DNA of 64,000 nucleotides, from assembly GCF_038630985.1 (NCBI RefSeq), contig NZ_CP152049.1, positions 4,917,501 through 4,981,500 of the forward strand. The letters are read 5' to 3'. The stretch is from Paenibacillus sp. FSL H8-0548 (GTDB taxonomy: Bacteria > Bacillota > Bacilli > Paenibacillales > Paenibacillaceae). Below, in pieces: positions 36,812 through 47,040 of the stretch (position 1 is its first letter; every line of letters begins with the position of its first letter). The position numbers and the translations under genes are program-made. The notes beneath the pieces are model-generated. The model was not told the origin of the DNA. It was given only the letters and a program-made list of their open reading frames with translations, and did no database searches.

Positions 36812-36902
36812 TAGGCCACTCCTTCCTTTATGAACACTCTATTTTTATGATCATCTATAATTTTACGTAATCTAGAGGTTCATGTATTTACACACAAATG
36901 GT

Positions 36903-36920
36903 TTTTTATATACTATTCGG
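36903..36920 (-). promoter_or_regulatory. Shared 18-bp motif upstream of the ytfR-like operon
   Basis: TTTTTATATACTATTCGG differs at one position from the sequence at 46891-46908. Both lie on the same strand relative to the downstream gene, 92 and 156 bp from its start codon. This is a candidate binding site for the YesN-like regulator encoded at 28909-30114. Confidence 0.5.
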
Positions 36921-36952
36921 TTCTTTTGTTTAGCTAATTATTAAATATCAAC

Positions 36953-36996
36953 AAAAACCGCCACCCCCTCATTGGTATGAGAAGGTGGCGGTTTTT
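36953..36996 (-). terminator. Terminator of the giant hydrolase gene
   Basis: AAAAACCGCCACC and GGTGGCGGTTTTT pair over 13 bp, with an inner CTCAT/ATGAG stem. It lies 14 bp past the stop at 37010 and has T-runs on both sides. Confidence 0.92.
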
Positions 36997-37009
36997 TTAT
37001 GATTTAATA

Positions 37010-40000
37010 TTAAGGCAACAGATTAAATAAGCTGTAAATGATTTTGGCAGCCTCTGCTCTCGAAGCATGATCCTTCGGAGCGAAGAGGTTATTCCCTTTG
37101 CCATTCACAATTCCTGCGCCTTGCATTGCGCTGACGCTTTCTGAAGCGTAAGCTGCAATATCAGATTGATCCGCAAATTGCTGCGTTTCCCCTGCAGCGC
37201 TCAGGTCTACCTTTGCAAGCTTCGATGCGCGATAAGCCATAACAGACATCTCTTCGCGAGTAATTTCATCATTTACACCAAAGCTGCCGTCTGTTTTACC
37301 CTTAACGATTTCAAGCTTCTGCGCAAGAGCTACAGCATTATAATACCAAGTTCCTTCCTCCACATCACTGAACGAGCTTACTGCGCTGGAATCAGTGAAT
37401 TCAAAGGCGTTCATCAGCATCGTAATAAATTGCGCTCTAGTCACTTTGCTGCTTGGTGCAAACTTATCATTGCCTACACCGTTCACAATCTCACGAGCTG
37501 CCAGCGCTTCAATACTTGTTTGCGCCCATGCCACATTTGCGAGATCCGTAAATGTAACAGCGTTGTTTACAGCCGTGTATTTACTAAAGTGTTTGGCATC
37601 AAATTCTACTTTGCCAGTCTCAGCATTATACTTCGCATTTTTAATGATTTCGGGTTTGCCGCTGTCACTGATGTAGTAAACGACAACTTGGTTTGGATTT
37701 TCATTCGATTTCAGGTCATAATCGAGCGACACTTTAATCGTTTCTCCACCGAAATCAGAAACTTTTGCTCCGTTAATGTAGAGTGTGAAATCGTAGACAG
37801 GGTTGCTGCCGACAATTGCGCTGGCATCAGCAGACAAGCTGCTGTTATCGACTTTGGAAATCGAAAGCGAGATTTCTGTCGATGCGTCTAGTCCAGCAGT
37901 AAATTGACCTGCTGTAACGGTAAATGTCGCTGCGCCCATATCAACATTGACGCTTTCAATTCCTTTTGCTTTGGCCGCTTCAAGCTGTCCTGCTGTTAGA
38001 GCAACAACAGCCGTTTTCGCCGAATCTGTATTTTGGACTTTAATACTTACTGACTTGCTATCCGCTTGTTCAAGAAGCTTGTTGAAATCGGAAGCTGCTA
38101 CCTTAACAGTCAACACACCGCTCGCATCCGGCTTCACAACTGGAAGCGTCAAGACGTTGCCTTCAACTTTGGCTGGAGCCTCAGGAGCAGGCGTCGATAC
38201 CGGCGGATTGGTAGGTCCAGGATCTACCACATCAGCTTGACCGGAGATCGTGATGACAATCGTGTTCGATACAGCTGGATTGCTAACCGATGCTGCTTTC
38301 ACGGTTACAGATCCATTTGCCACAGCTTTCAACAAGCCGCTAGCCGTTATTGTTGCGAATTGCGAACCGGCATTGATCGACCAAGTTACATCCTTGTTAG
38401 TTGCATTGTTCGGAAGTACTGCAGCATTCAGCTGCAGCGTTCCAGCTTTTGCTGTAATCGCAGTTGCTCCGCCTTGGCCGCTAATGGTAAGCGACTCGAC
38501 TGCAACTTCTGGATCTATCACATCAGCTTGACCGGAGATCGTGATGACAATCGTGTTCGATACAGCTGGATTGCTTACCGATACTGCTTTCACAGTTACC
38601 GTTCCATCTGCTACAGCTGTCAACAAGCCGCCAGCCGTAATTGTTGCGAATTGCGAACCGACTTCGATCGACCAAGTTACATCTTTGTTAGTCGCATTGT
38701 TCGGAAGTGCGGCTGCATTCAACTGCAATGAACCAGATTTCGCCGTAATTGCTGTTGCTCCGCCTTGGCCGCTTATGGTAAGCGACTCGACTGCAACTTC
38801 TGGATCTACCACATCGGCTTGACCAGAGATTGCGATAGCAATCGTATTCGATACGGAAGGATTGCTAACTGATTCTGCTTTAACCGTTACGGTTCCATCT
38901 GCCTTAGCTTTCAACAAGCCGTTTGCCGAGATTTCAGCAAATGTAGATCCATCTAAGATCGACCATGTTACTTGTTTGTTAGTCGCATTGTTCGGAAGTA
39001 CAGTCGCAATCAACTGCAATGTTCCGCCTTTTGCAGTAATGGCAGTTGCTCCGCCAAGTCCACTCAATGCGATCGAATCAACGCCAATGGCTCCATTAGC
39101 TGAAGGCATTAGCTGCGGTGTAATCGTTGGACCCCAAACTTCCATCAGATCCGGCCCAACTGCTTGTGGTACAAATTGTACGCGGTCTATCGCCAGCTTC
39201 CTTGGTTCGGTTTGACCAATTGCATAGTGCGTGTGGTAAACCATAAACAATTCAGTACCATCCGGCGATTGAATTAACGAATGGTGTCCTGCTCCAGGTA
39301 CGAGCGCGTTAGCTTTCATAATCGGGTTGAACTCATACTTTGTCCATGGACCAAGCGGTGTCGGCGCTGTAGCGTAGCCTACGCCGTAATCCGGGCTTTG
39401 GAAGTGGTTGCCGGAATAGGTCATGTAGTATGTGCCTTTATGCTTAATGACGAATGGTCCTTCATTAATCTTTGCAACGGGCGCTTTCTGACTATTCTCC
39501 CACTCCTGAGTTGCAGCGAACACAAATTTAATTGTGTCTTCTTTGATCGTCTTCATATCATCGTTCATCTCAGCAACCAAAAGATGATTGTCATTATTGA
39601 ATCGAACGAAGTACATGTAAGTTTTTCCATCATCGTCCGTGAAGATATGTGCATCGATCTCTTTTGGATTCTGATGAATTGGCTCTTTAACCTCCTGTTT
39701 AAACGGCCCAAGCGGTGAATCACTTGTTGCAACCGCCAGATGTTCCTCTACAGCGTAGTACATATAGAACGTGCCGTCTTTCTCGATAACCTCGGGTGCC
39801 CAGAATTGTTTTTCGCCCCATGAATCTTCTCTACGAAGAGCGTAACCTTCCTCTGTCCAATTTACGAGATCTGTCGATGTATAGACTTTAATGCCTGTTT
39901 GCATATTTGGAGAATTCGCAGTGTCCGTACCATAGAGATAGTAAACTCCCTCATAGAACATGGCATGCGGATCAGCAATGCCACCCAGCTGATTTAAGTT

Positions 40001-43000
40001 GTTGTAGGTTGGGCCTGTAATTGTTTCCACATAGGAGCTAACCTTCACATTATCAAACTGAGCTACCGCATTGAACGTTCTTAAACCAATCGATCCTGTC
40101 GAAGGATGCGATGGCTCAGCCACATCAAACTTCGGATAAGGATTCATGTTAAGCGGATTGTCGTTAATGTAAACCTGGATATGGTTTTCATTCACGATAA
40201 CTTTAATCGAATACGATTCGTTCACATCAATCGGCAAATTCCTTGTAGCAATCTCACTCCACTTGCCGTTCGTGAACATGCCTAGTGTAGCGAATTTCTT
40301 CGCTGCATTAATGCCGACATAGTAACCGTCTAACGCATCAGGACCGATACTTGGATTAGATGCCCGGAATACGAGGCCAGCCTCTGTTCCGCTAACAATC
40401 TTCACATCAGTTTCCAATACGAAGTCAGTGAACTGTTCTGTCTCCAGCATGGCTTTATATCCAGCGCCGCTTGAAACTGTATATGCTCCGTCTTTTACAG
40501 ACCATACACCGCCATAAGTGGTCCAATCAGCAGTATTACCACTAGTGAAATCTTCACTGTACAGCTCTTCTCCTGGCGTAGCATCGCCTTGAACCGTTAC
40601 GATGGATTTCGAGCTGAAATCTCCGCCATTGGATACCGCTTGAATAGCGACCCTTCCTGGCGCTTTCGCTTCAACCAAACCTGTATTGCTAACGGTAGCA
40701 ATATTTGTGTTCGCTGAAGTCCATGTTACAGCAGTGCCGCTTATACCTGAGTTCTCAAGCTGTACCGTCTCTCCAACTTGCAGCGAAGCTGTCTTCGGAG
40801 ATAAGTCTACGCCGCCTGCGATCTCTCTGATCGCAAAATAATCAAATTTCGCGTCAATTGGAGAATCACTAGCTACGATATTACTTGCATAGAATCCTAC
40901 TTTAATATTACTTAGAGTAGCTGTAACAGGATCAGATGCTTGAATCCACTCATAACCATCCCAATAGTAGGTTGTGTAAAGATTGCCTACCTTTTTGATC
41001 TTAAGTGTATGCGTTTCTCCACCTGGGTGTTTGACAAAGTTACCCGGTTTTTGATACTTTGCATTAATTTCGTACGCAGTCTCGAGAGTCTTTCCATCAG
41101 CCCATACATGGTTGAATTTGACGAAGTTGTCCGCATTCTGCCATACGATGATACCAGCTTGTTGATGATTTTTCGTAACTGGAGCAGTAAACTTCGCAAG
41201 GATTTCAAAATCCCCGCTTGCCGGTACGTTACGCAGGAATACGTTGTTTAATGAGTTGGTGGTTTGATAGATGTCTGTAGCTGTCGTACGGATGGTCATA
41301 AATCCATTATTGTTTGTTAAACTCCAATTGGATTTCAACTCTTGGAAAACTGACCATGCACTATTTAAAGTTGCCGTATCAAATTGATCAACTTCATAAA
41401 GCGATAGATTCGGTTCTTGTTTCTCCGGCAGAACTTTTACAACGCTTTCCGCCATGACGCTGCCATTCGCTGAGCTAACAACTTTAATTTGCGCAGTACC
41501 AGGCACCAATGCTGTTACCTTAAATATAGCGCTTCCTGTTGCAGAATCTGTTCCTACTTGAGTCACAGTCGCTACTGCAGGATTCGATGATTGCACCGAA
41601 ACGGTTTGATCCGAAACCATAATCGGTTTTAGTGATGATGTTAGTAGCTCAGTTGTTCCGACTGAAATGCTCAAAGCAGGTTTATCCACATTCAATGATT
41701 CTACTGGAAGAATGTTAGCTGCGTCAGCCACAATACGATCAAGCACGATGTAGTCCACCTGTGCAAAATTCGTTTTCTTCGCAAGACGTATCGTATTTGT
41801 GCCCTCGTTCAAATTGACGTCTAGTGATGTCGGATTAATACGATTCCAACCAAAGTTTTGGTAGAAAACCGATTGACTTGTTCCACCATTAACCGTCAAT
41901 TCATGCTCAGCAATTGCAGAGTCAGCAGATCCATTCTCAGCCATAACGATCAAGCTGTAAGCACCTGCATCCGCAACTTCAACTGTAAATTCCACATAAT
42001 CGCTGGCAGTATCGAGCTTGCCGACGACTTTACCGCCAGAGCTGTTCTCTGATGAAACAACTGCCGCGTTGCCGTGCAGTGCTGCATCTTCAGCTTCATA
42101 CTTGTAACGGTCAACAGCAGGTGTGCCCGAAGGCTGTTCAACCGGTGCGTTGTACGCTACAGGAGTTCCAAAGTTTGGTGTTCCATCTGGATTCCAAGTG
42201 AATTTCTGCGCTCTCACGCTTCGATTACCCCAGCTTGCGCCAGATTTCAATGTCGCGTGATAAACAATCCAATCCTCAGTTCCATCCGGTGATTTGGTAA
42301 AGGTATTATGGCCTGGACCAAATGTTGTGGCAACTTTTGTGAAATGCGGGCCACTCTTCGTCCAAGAAGCCGGAGTCAAGAAATTGCCATCCGTGTTGGT
42401 CAGCATACCCAGCGTGTAATCATCCGTCCAGCTTCCGCTAGCGGAATATACGATGAATATTTTTCCGTCTTTTTTCAAGATTTCCGGACCTTCATTAATG
42501 CGAGGAGTTCCATTCAACTCCCACGACTCAGTCGGTGTAGAAATCAATACTCGGTCACCGCTAATCGTCCATGGGTTGCTCATTGGCGCGATGTAGATAT
42601 TCTGTCTTCCATCGACATCGCCTGGCCAACCAGACCATAGAAAGTACAAGGAATTATCATCAGCTTGCAATACAGCGCCGTCAATTGCCCATTTGTTCGT
42701 GGAATCCGTAATTTTTCCTTTGAACGTATATGAGCCCTGTGGATCTTGTGAATTTCCTTCCAGTACATACATACGATGGTTGGCGTTATTACCATCATCT
42801 GCAGCGAAGTAGATATACCACTTGCCGTTGATATACTGCAACTCCGGAGCCCAAAGCTCTTTCGAATACATCGTGCCTGCAGGCGGCGTATACACCGTCA
42901 CGCGAGGCGCTGAACCGATGTCTTCTAATCTTTTGGCTTTGGCTACGACTAATGAAGTATCATTCAATGACTTCACATAGTAGTAATAGCCATCCTTGAA

Positions 43001-46000
43001 TACAATCGATGGATCCGCCGAACCTGCACCCGATGAGACAGGTACAATCGGGTTCGTGAAGGTTGTTCCAGCTGTCACGTTTACCTCTGCCGTGGCTGTC
43101 TTCCCGCCGTCAACCGTTGTAGCGGTAATCGTTGCTAAACCTGCTGTTATACCTTTCACTACGCCGTCTGCACTAACGACAGCGATTCCAGGTTTGCTGG
43201 AGCTCCATATTACTTGTTGATTCGAAGCGTTTACCGGTTCGAAGGAAGCAATCACCTGCGTTGTCTCGCCTACCTTCACCGATACATTAGCAGGTGTTAC
43301 AGACACGGATTCAACAGGAATTTCGGAATATACCGGAAGCATAACTCGCTTCGTCATGTTTGGTCCGGACCATTGTACATGCAAGCTTGCATCGCCTGTC
43401 GCATGTACATATTCGACAGTTACCGCAAGCTTATCTCCACCTGTCAGGCTAGTAACACCGCTTACTTCTTCTCGAACATTAGATTTCTTATCAATAACTT
43501 TAGTACCGCCGATCCATACTCCCGCGATGTTATCGCTGTCTGCATAAATCGTATAGTCTCCTGTAACGGCGGGTTGAATTGTTCCATTCCATCTTACGGA
43601 GAAGTTATCTTCACCGATGCCCACTGTTGGATCAGGTGATCCTGTTCCTCTCTCGTTTCCTAGGTCAAAATCAATACGAGGCGTAATCGATTTCTTAACC
43701 GGCTGAGCGAAGTTGATATCTTTAAAATACTGTACATTAAAGATCGGCAGCGTGTCATAAGCATCGCCAACTAGCGCTTTAATGTCATTAACATCCCATG
43801 GATGTCCGTCTGGGTAGACGACGCCATGGAAAGGAACTGCTGGTTCTTCAGTTAGAGGATTAACATCGCTGCCCCATGGGAAACGAGTGTTATCACGGCC
43901 AATGCCAAACTCCCACATGACAAAACCTAAACCTTTGTCACCGAAGTTTTCAACTACACCAGGTACCGTTTGCGTCAAACGGTTCATTACCTCATCAGCT
44001 AGGACTCCGCTGTTTGGTCCGAATTTCTCTGGATAAATCGGATAAGTGGCATCGTAAGGATGATACGTAATGAAGTCGGAGAAAGGTCCGCCTGAGAACT
44101 TATCGCCAGTAGAAGTCATCGGCTTCATTGATCCTGTTTCCCTAATCCAAATTCGAGAATCGTTCATAATTTGCTTCGTAACGGTGTCCATCAAGCCGGT
44201 CTCGCCGTTGCTTGGCTCGTTGTAAACGTTCCACATTACTACTGCATCATTGTTCTCGAATTCTTCTACTACACCTTGGACATAATCTTTAAGCTTCTCT
44301 TTGTTAGCTGCATAGTTTGCTTTTACTGCATCACCTGGACCTTCCACCCAGCGGCTGTTATGCGCGCCGTATCTTGGTGCAAGCTGATCACCCCATACCG
44401 GGAAATCATTCCAGCAATCATCAAAGAATACAAGCTCTACCTTAATATCGTATTTATCCGCTAATGCAAGGAAATCATTCATATTTGCTATGAAGTTATC
44501 CTTATCATTTTCCCACAATAGATTGTGCATGAACACACGAACGAAGTTAATTCCGTATGTTTTGGCATAGGAGAGCTCACGATCATTAATCTCATGATCA
44601 TAACTGCGCCATTGCTCAATTTGGTTAACCACGTTCGTAGGAACGAATACCGCACCTTGCACCCATGACCAATCATAAGACGGTTGAGTAACCTTACCTG
44701 TATCCGTAACTTTGATGTTGTCATAGACCGCATCTACGAGGAATGTTCTTAGTCCGATAGCACCTTCTGTATAAGTGCGGTCTACGACACTAACTACAAT
44801 CTCGCCGTCAATATACACGTCAATATTTCTGCCTTCTGCTACTACTTTCATCTTGTAAACCTTGTTTTGGCTGATTGGATAAGGGATCGATGCTATTCCT
44901 GTCCAATCGTTATTGAATTTACCGACAGATACACGCCCATCTATGCCGATGCCAGCATAGTAGCCTTTCAGATTGTCAGTACCAACCGTTGGGTTGCTAA
45001 CTCTGAATAGGACGCCCGCATTCTGGTCGCCAGTAGCATTACTTATAGAAATATCAGTTTCGTAAGTCAGGTTGCTGTAGTTGGTTCCATCCGCAACCGC
45101 TTTGAAGCCAGCACCATCGAGCACCTTATATTTGCCGTCAGTAACACTCCAAGTGCCGCCATAAGTCGTCCAGCCCTGAGCGTTTCCATCATCAAAATTC
45201 TCATCAAACGTTTCTGCCTTGAATGTTAAGCTTGTAACCTTAACATTATCGTAAGAAACTTTGTTGTTATCGTTCCAAGCTCTAAGTCCGACTGCGCCTG
45301 TTGTATACTCCGTATCCGTAAATTGAACCTCCAATTTGCCGTTTACGAAAATATAGTAAGTCGAGTCGAGACCTACCACTTTCAATTGATTAACTTTATT
45401 TGGTAAAACGGCAGCTGTGACCCTTGTAATCTCAGTCCATTTTCCAGCGCCATTATTCGCAGCCGAATTCATTTTACCAACTTCAAGAGATCCGCTCGGA
45501 GATATTCCTGCGAAATAGCCGCTCATATTATCCGCGCCATTGCCAGGGTCCGTAACTCTAAATACAAAACCGCTGGTTTGTAGGCTGGCAGATGGATTGA
45601 TATCCGCTTCCATTACAAACTGCTCAGGAGTTACGTCAAGCATCGCTTTGTCGCCTCTAGCATTTTGAACCTCGTACTTGCCGTTTACTACGGACCAAGC
45701 ACCTGATTGGACACCTGTGTAAGTAGTCCAACCAACCGAATTACCATCTTCAAAATCATCCGTCAATTCCGCTTCGATTCTAGCGATAGAATAGAAAGCC
45801 TCTGCCGTTTCGGAGACCATTTCTCCCGTTTTCTCTGCATACGCTTTAATAAGCGTTGGAGATGTCACGGTGATCGGGGCAGTAAATACCGGTGAAGCGC
45901 TGTTAGGCTGACTTCCGTCTGTTGTATAACGGATAACTGCTCCAGGTGTAGCTGATGTCAATGAAACCGCTTGCGATTTAGCATAATTACCAGCAGCAAC

Positions 46001-46735
46001 ACTGAATTCAGGTGCGGAAGTCTTATTCTCCGAATACTCTCTAACGACTATATTATCAATTGTCGATGTTCCCCACCAAGTACGGATACCCACCTGTCCG
46101 CCAACTGTAATCTGCTGTCCGTCATTGTCGACATAGTCAATTACCGGGGTCGTCATATCGTTTAAGTACATTTGAATGTGATTTCCAACTGCAACGATCT
46201 TGACATGTCCTTGATTCACACCGACTGCTTTAGGCGCCACCAATTCTTTCCACACATTTCCATTTCCAGTTACTCTACCGAGTGTAACTTTTTTATCTAG
46301 AGTTAATGCTGCATAATAGCCAGTGTATCCGTCAGCAACTCTATCTGATAAATTGTTTACTCTGAAGAGCAAGCCAGTTCCGTCTGAGTTTACCCCGCCG
46401 ATTTTCAAATCAGCTTCGTAAACCAAATTTTGAAAATAAGTGCTGTCTGCTACTGTTTTAGCACCAGGAGCATTTGTGACATGATACTGCTTCTGTGCAT
46501 TGACTGACCAAACGCCGCGAAATGCTGCATCTGCTGATTCATAAGTACTCCAGCCAACGGAATCCCCGTCATTGAAGTCTTCATGGAACACATTCAGCGG
46601 CGTATCTGCTGTTGACGTAACTTCTGCTGCCGAAATCATTGCTGGCGGTATGAATGAGAACAACATACTAACGCATAGTATGTACGCCAAAGCTTTACGC
46701 AGTGATTTTTTCCTGCCTGCTGCTGAGTTTCTCAA
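37010..46735 (-). CDS. Giant multimodular S-layer polysaccharidase (GH-A-type + two GH43)
   Basis: A 3,241-residue secreted enzyme. In order: signal peptide (1-37); LamG/DUF1080-like sandwich (48-233); chitobiase C-like domain (239-318); two more sandwiches (321-503, 506-677); a GH-A (GH5-like) barrel (686-1007; acid Glu840 in WNVYNEP, nucleophile Glu942 in MWEFGIG); PA14 (1011-1136); Ig-like Big_2; GH43 (1225-1531; Asp1241, Asp1352, Glu1415); CBM6/35 (1543-1669); Big_2; DUF1349-like (1775-1973); Big_2; sandwich (2056-2236); GH43 (2243-2541; Asp2255, Asp2361, Glu2425); three near-identical Big_2; an unnamed beta domain; three SLH (about 3059-3239). GH43 enzymes mostly act on arabinan or xylan. 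The start is TTG 46735, 9 bases after AGGAGG, which gives a normal signal peptide; ATG 46810 is the alternative. Confidence 0.88.
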   Translation of the reverse strand: MRNSAAGRKKSLRKALAYILCVSMLFSFIPPAMISAAEVTSTADTPLNVFHEDFNDGDSVGWSTYESADAAFRGVWSVNAQKQYHVTNAPGAKTVADSTYFQNLVYEADLKIGGVNSDGTGLLFRVNNLSDRVADGYTGYYAALTLDKKVTLGRVTGNGNVWKELVAPKAVGVNQGHVKIVAVGNHIQMYLNDMTTPVIDYVDNDGQQITVGGQVGIRTWWGTSTIDNIVVREYSENKTSAPEFSVAAGNYAKSQAVSLTSATPGAVIRYTTDGSQPNSASPVFTAPITVTSPTLIKAYAEKTGEMVSETAEAFYSIARIEAELTDDFEDGNSVGWTTYTGVQSGAWSVVNGKYEVQNARGDKAMLDVTPEQFVMEADINPSASLQTSGFVFRVTDPGNGADNMSGYFAGISPSGSLEVGKMNSAANNGAGKWTEITRVTAAVLPNKVNQLKVVGLDSTYYIFVNGKLEVQFTDTEYTTGAVGLRAWNDNNKVSYDNVKVTSLTFKAETFDENFDDGNAQGWTTYGGTWSVTDGKYKVLDGAGFKAVADGTNYSNLTYETDISISNATGDQNAGVLFRVSNPTVGTDNLKGYYAGIGIDGRVSVGKFNNDWTGIASIPYPISQNKVYKMKVVAEGRNIDVYIDGEIVVSVVDRTYTEGAIGLRTFLVDAVYDNIKVTDTGKVTQPSYDWSWVQGAVFVPTNVVNQIEQWRSYDHEINDRELSYAKTYGINFVRVFMHNLLWENDKDNFIANMNDFLALADKYDIKVELVFFDDCWNDFPVWGDQLAPRYGAHNSRWVEGPGDAVKANYAANKEKLKDYVQGVVEEFENNDAVVMWNVYNEPSNGETGLMDTVTKQIMNDSRIWIRETGSMKPMTSTGDKFSGGPFSDFITYHPYDATYPIYPEKFGPNSGVLADEVMNRLTQTVPGVVENFGDKGLGFVMWEFGIGRDNTRFPWGSDVNPLTEEPAVPFHGVVYPDGHPWDVNDIKALVGDAYDTLPIFNVQYFKDINFAQPVKKSITPRIDFDLGNERGTGSPDPTVGIGEDNFSVRWNGTIQPAVTGDYTIYADSDNIAGVWIGGTKVIDKKSNVREEVSGVTSLTGGDKLAVTVEYVHATGDASLHVQWSGPNMTKRVMLPVYSEIPVESVSVTPANVSVKVGETTQVIASFEPVNASNQQVIWSSSKPGIAVVSADGVVKGITAGLATITATTVDGGKTATAEVNVTAGTTFTNPIVPVSSGAGSADPSIVFKDGYYYYVKSLNDTSLVVAKAKRLEDIGSAPRVTVYTPPAGTMYSKELWAPELQYINGKWYIYFAADDGNNANHRMYVLEGNSQDPQGSYTFKGKITDSTNKWAIDGAVLQADDNSLYFLWSGWPGDVDGRQNIYIAPMSNPWTISGDRVLISTPTESWELNGTPRINEGPEILKKDGKIFIVYSASGSWTDDYTLGMLTNTDGNFLTPASWTKSGPHFTKVATTFGPGHNTFTKSPDGTEDWIVYHATLKSGASWGNRSVRAQKFTWNPDGTPNFGTPVAYNAPVEQPSGTPAVDRYKYEAEDAALHGNAAVVSSENSSGGKVVGKLDTASDYVEFTVEVADAGAYSLIVMAENGSADSAIAEHELTVNGGTSQSVFYQNFGWNRINPTSLDVNLNEGTNTIRLAKKTNFAQVDYIVLDRIVADAANILPVESLNVDKPALSISVGTTELLTSSLKPIMVSDQTVSVQSSNPAVATVTQVGTDSATGSAIFKVTALVPGTAQIKVVSSANGSVMAESVVKVLPEKQEPNLSLYEVDQFDTATLNSAWSVFQELKSNWSLTNNNGFMTIRTTATDIYQTTNSLNNVFLRNVPASGDFEILAKFTAPVTKNHQQAGIIVWQNADNFVKFNHVWADGKTLETAYEINAKYQKPGNFVKHPGGETHTLKIKKVGNLYTTYYWDGYEWIQASDPVTATLSNIKVGFYASNIVASDSPIDAKFDYFAIREIAGGVDLSPKTASLQVGETVQLENSGISGTAVTWTSANTNIATVSNTGLVEAKAPGRVAIQAVSNGGDFSSKSIVTVQGDATPGEELYSEDFTSGNTADWTTYGGVWSVKDGAYTVSSGAGYKAMLETEQFTDFVLETDVKIVSGTEAGLVFRASNPSIGPDALDGYYVGINAAKKFATLGMFTNGKWSEIATRNLPIDVNESYSIKVIVNENHIQVYINDNPLNMNPYPKFDVAEPSHPSTGSIGLRTFNAVAQFDNVKVSSYVETITGPTYNNLNQLGGIADPHAMFYEGVYYLYGTDTANSPNMQTGIKVYTSTDLVNWTEEGYALRREDSWGEKQFWAPEVIEKDGTFYMYYAVEEHLAVATSDSPLGPFKQEVKEPIHQNPKEIDAHIFTDDDGKTYMYFVRFNNDNHLLVAEMNDDMKTIKEDTIKFVFAATQEWENSQKAPVAKINEGPFVIKHKGTYYMTYSGNHFQSPDYGVGYATAPTPLGPWTKYEFNPIMKANALVPGAGHHSLIQSPDGTELFMVYHTHYAIGQTEPRKLAIDRVQFVPQAVGPDLMEVWGPTITPQLMPSANGAIGVDSIALSGLGGATAITAKGGTLQLIATVLPNNATNKQVTWSILDGSTFAEISANGLLKAKADGTVTVKAESVSNPSVSNTIAIAISGQADVVDPEVAVESLTISGQGGATAITAKSGSLQLNAAALPNNATNKDVTWSIEVGSQFATITAGGLLTAVADGTVTVKAVSVSNPAVSNTIVITISGQADVIDPEVAVESLTISGQGGATAITAKAGTLQLNAAVLPNNATNKDVTWSINAGSQFATITASGLLKAVANGSVTVKAASVSNPAVSNTIVITISGQADVVDPGPTNPPVSTPAPEAPAKVEGNVLTLPVVKPDASGVLTVKVAASDFNKLLEQADSKSVSIKVQNTDSAKTAVVALTAGQLEAAKAKGIESVNVDMGAATFTVTAGQFTAGLDASTEISLSISKVDNSSLSADASAIVGSNPVYDFTLYINGAKVSDFGGETIKVSLDYDLKSNENPNQVVVYYISDSGKPEIIKNAKYNAETGKVEFDAKHFSKYTAVNNAVTFTDLANVAWAQTSIEALAAREIVNGVGNDKFAPSSKVTRAQFITMLMNAFEFTDSSAVSSFSDVEEGTWYYNAVALAQKLEIVKGKTDGSFGVNDEITREEMSVMAYRASKLAKVDLSAAGETQQFADQSDIAAYASESVSAMQGAGIVNGKGNNLFAPKDHASRAEAAKIIYSLFNLLP
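38210..39082 (-). repeat. Three 291-bp in-frame repeats (Big_2 modules) in the giant gene
   Basis: Three 97-residue Ig-like modules with period 291 bp start near 39082, 38791 and 38500. The second and third are almost identical in DNA (TCGTGATGACAATCGTGTTC recurs at the same offset), which implies recent duplication or gene conversion. Confidence 0.9.
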
Positions 46736-46890
46736 TGCTTTTTTCCTCCTCTGAAAATATTTGATAGTGTACCATGTTTGAAATAATTCACATGGCATAA
46801 GCCTGTTCATGACACTCCTCACGGACTATCCGGTCATGATTTATTCATTATAAAGGATAGTAGTTGGACTAGTATTTATAATAAACTGTC

Positions 46891-46908
46891 TTTTTATATA
46901 CTTTTCGG
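46891..46908 (-). promoter_or_regulatory. Shared 18-bp motif upstream of the giant gene
   Basis: TTTTTATATACTTTTCGG, one mismatch from 36903-36920. It lies in the 305-bp divergent gap between the giant gene and the chemoreceptor gene, so it could affect both. A TATAAT on the minus strand at 46847-46852 is a candidate -10 box for the giant gene. Nothing else stands out in the gap. Confidence 0.5.
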
Positions 46909-47040
46909 CTATTAAGAAAGACTGCTTATGGATCGCTTCCATAAAGTCAGAACATTACACAAAATAACTGAAAATACTAAATACTTTTTATGGGTTTCAT
47001 AGTATCTTTTATATGAATTATCTTCCAAGGGGGAAATTGA

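Noticed and set aside
36886..36899. AraR operator upstream of the ytfR-like gene (ATTTACACACAAAT)
   Set aside because: It is shorter than the AraR consensus and lacks the central ACGT; similarity is limited to AT-rich ends.
37166..37891. Long plus-strand frame inside the giant gene
   Set aside because: It is the mirror of the SLH region codons, has no ribosome-binding site and no recognisable domain. Similar antisense frames at 38066-38731 and 39281-39718 were dropped for the same reason.
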